Source: an uncultured Flavobacteriales bacterium (lineage in GTDB: Bacteria; Bacteroidota; Bacteroidia; UBA10329). From it: a stretch of DNA of 36,810 nt. Within the stretch, counting starts at the first letter, position 1; the number at the start of each line of letters is the position of its first letter. The notes under the pieces are model-generated. The model saw only the letters and a program-made list of their open reading frames with translations, had not been told where the DNA came from and searched no databases. Location: positions 1 through 36,810 of the forward strand of contig CALCGD010000152.1 in the NCBI GenBank assembly GCA_937900875.1. Direction: 5' to 3'. The translations under genes and the position numbers were made by a program. Below are positions 35,217-36,810 of the stretch, piece by piece.

Positions 35217-36791
35217 TTGAAAAAGGATTACCCAAAAAATTCTAACGTTATAGGACAGACGCTTACACTCGACCAATTCTTCCGCTGTGTTATACAACTG
35301 GAAGCATCACAACCGTCACGACAGCAACGTGCCATGGTTGAAGAGAGTTTTAACTTTCTAAAAGAGTTCTCAAAAGACAAAATTATCTACGGAATTAATA
35401 CTGGATTTGGGCCAATGGCTCAATACCGTATTGAGAACGAAGAGCTTGAGCAACTCCAATACAATTTGGTTCGAAGCCATGCATCCGGTATGGGTGCTGG
35501 TTTGCCTGACCAGTATGTTCGTGCTGTGATGCTCAATCGTCTGAATACACTGGCTTTAGGTGGTTCAGGAATCAGCACACCAGTTATTGACCAACTTGTT
35601 CTGTTTATTGAGAAAGGGATTTACCCATACATACCTGAACACGGAAGCGTTGGCGCTAGTGGCGATTTAGTTCAATTGGCCCATTTGGCGCTCGGATTAA
35701 TAGGAGAAGGTGAGGCGAATTACAAAGGAGAAAACCGAAAGGTTGCAGACATTTTAAAAGAAATTAAAGCTGAACCCATAAAGCTTCAGCTACGCGATGG
35801 ACTTGGGTTGATGAACGGAACTTCTTGCATGAGTGGCATTGGTCTTTTGAACGTTATTTACGCTTCACGTTTGATAAAATGGGCCGTATTAATTGGCGCT
35901 GTAATCAACGAGATTGTTCGTTCTTATGACGACAGTTATTCGGAGTTTTTGAATCGAGCAAAAAAGCACGAAGGACAGCAAAGGGTTGCTGCAGCAATGC
36001 GTAGGTGCCTGGAGACGAGCAAATTGGTACGTAAACGTGAAGATCGTCTGTTCAAGGATATTGATAAGGTTGGAAACGGAAAGCCAATTAAGGAAAAGGT
36101 GCAGGAATACTATTCGTTTAGATGCATTCCGCAGATTATCGGACCAATTTTGGAAACGGTCCAGAATGCCGAGAATGTATTGATTGATGAGGTCAATTCA
36201 ACGAACGATAATCCCGTTGTTGATCTTGAAAACAAGCATGTTTATCATGGCGGAAATTTCCATGGCGATTATGTAGCCTTGGAAATGGATAAAATGAAAA
36301 TTGCCATTACTAAATTGAGCATGCTTTGCGAACGTCAGCTTAATTACCTGATGAATGATAAACTGAACGATATTTTTCCACCGTTTATGAACTTGGGAAA
36401 ACTCGGATACAATTTTGGCGTGCAAGGAATGCAGTTTACTGCAACTTCAACCACGGCAGAAAATCAGACACTTTCTTACCCAATGTCGGTTCATTCCATT
36501 CCGAACAATAACGACAATCAGGATGTAGTGAGCATGGGCACTAATGCCGCCTTGCTAACTAAAAAAGTAATAGACAACACCTTCCAAGTAATGGCCATCG
36601 AATGTGTGGCAATTGCACAAGGCGTTGACAGCTTGGGTTGCAAGTCAAAAATGTCGGTGGCTGGTCAGCGTTTCTATGAAACAGTTCGTAAGCATTTAGC
36701 TACGTTTGAAGATGACCAACCTCGTTCGAAACAATTGGGCGATTTAGCCGAATTTCTTCACGAAAATGATCCGCAAATCGAAATTTTCTAA
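35217..36791 (+). CDS. Aromatic amino acid ammonia-lyase, probably tyrosine ammonia-lyase
   Basis: 524 residues from a TTG at 35217, the only usual start codon ahead of the conserved LTLDQF opening; the first in-frame ATG (35334) would cut off conserved sequence. The MIO cofactor triad is A147-S148-G149 in GSVGASGDLVQL, preceded by GINTGFGPMAQY and followed by NFHGDYVALEMD and QFTATSTTAENQ. The substrate-selectivity pair is S87-H88 (LVRSHASG). I recall the Flavobacterium johnsoniae tyrosine ammonia-lyase having the same RSH pair and blocks such as EKVQEYYSxRCxPQIxGP, so tyrosine to 4-coumarate fits better than histidine degradation. No hut genes are adjacent. Confidence 0.88.
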   Translation: MKKDYPKNSNVIGQTLTLDQFFRCVIQLEASQPSRQQRAMVEESFNFLKEFSKDKIIYGINTGFGPMAQYRIENEELEQLQYNLVRSHASGMGAGLPDQYVRAVMLNRLNTLALGGSGISTPVIDQLVLFIEKGIYPYIPEHGSVGASGDLVQLAHLALGLIGEGEANYKGENRKVADILKEIKAEPIKLQLRDGLGLMNGTSCMSGIGLLNVIYASRLIKWAVLIGAVINEIVRSYDDSYSEFLNRAKKHEGQQRVAAAMRRCLETSKLVRKREDRLFKDIDKVGNGKPIKEKVQEYYSFRCIPQIIGPILETVQNAENVLIDEVNSTNDNPVVDLENKHVYHGGNFHGDYVALEMDKMKIAITKLSMLCERQLNYLMNDKLNDIFPPFMNLGKLGYNFGVQGMQFTATSTTAENQTLSYPMSVHSIPNNNDNQDVVSMGTNAALLTKKVIDNTFQVMAIECVAIAQGVDSLGCKSKMSVAGQRFYETVRKHLATFEDDQPRSKQLGDLAEFLHENDPQIEIF

Positions 36792-36793
36792 AC

Positions 36794-36810
36794 ATGTCGG
36801 ATAGAAAAGT
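36794..36810 (+). CDS. Start of an unidentified gene (cut by right edge)
   Basis: ATG at 36794, two bases after the lyase stop, reading MSDRK and then leaving the window. The tight spacing implies co-transcription with the lyase. Too short to identify; in this type of cluster a fatty-acid-synthase-like enzyme would be expected, but that is inference only. Confidence 0.4.

Noticed and set aside
35155-35235. N-terminal extension of the RND fusion from TTG 35235
   Set aside because: It would overlap the divergent lyase start and promoter, and the ATG at 35154 leads directly into the first membrane segment.
35217-36791. Histidine utilisation (hut) gene
   Set aside because: No urocanase or imidazolonepropionase gene is nearby; the context is pigment export and tailoring.

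Overview
The window looks like chromosome of a Bacteroidota bacterium, most likely a Flavobacteriales-type marine or aquatic lineage. The evidence is moderate AT-richness, TAnnTTTG-type -7 promoter boxes, a type IX secretion C-terminal sorting domain on a secreted metalloprotease, SprB-type repeats, a TamB/lipoprotein-TamA pair, and part of a flexirubin/aryl-polyene pigment locus. No rRNA, tRNA, CRISPR array, IS element or phage gene is visible, and no gap between genes exceeds 300 bases.

Left part (1-11003): a giant secreted subtilisin-like protease runs off the left edge. It has two tandem prodomain-like segments, a complete D/H/S triad and then at least 13 tandem SprB-type repeats of about 75 residues. 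Divergent from it are yebC and two putative lipoproteins (DUF547 and rhodanese). These meet, with overlapping stops, an exported von Willebrand A-like protein. A secreted M43 metalloprotease with a PKD module and a type IX sorting tail follows, ending at a strong hairpin terminator.

Middle part (11242-26850): two tandem double-domain universal stress proteins, a biotin carboxylase (accC), and an exported DUF4294 protein convergent with uvrB. uvrB is overlapped by an upstream heme-binding (CxxCH) protein gene. Then come a CPBP-like membrane protein, msrA, and the tamB/tamL-like pair that acts in outer-membrane biogenesis.

Right part (26853-36810): the most interesting region. A minus-strand run encodes an RND exporter-acyltransferase-methyltransferase fusion of about 1263 residues, followed by three FAD-dependent oxidoreductases (two phytoene-dehydrogenase/isomerase-like, one halogenase-like with a WLWVIP motif). 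Divergent from these is an aromatic amino acid ammonia-lyase closely resembling the Flavobacterium tyrosine ammonia-lyase, then the first codons of another gene. Together this reads as one end of a flexirubin-type pigment cluster. The lyase would supply the 4-coumarate starter, the oxidoreductases would tailor the polyene or ring, and the fusion protein would methylate, esterify and export. The polyene-building ketosynthases would lie beyond the right edge; that is inference.
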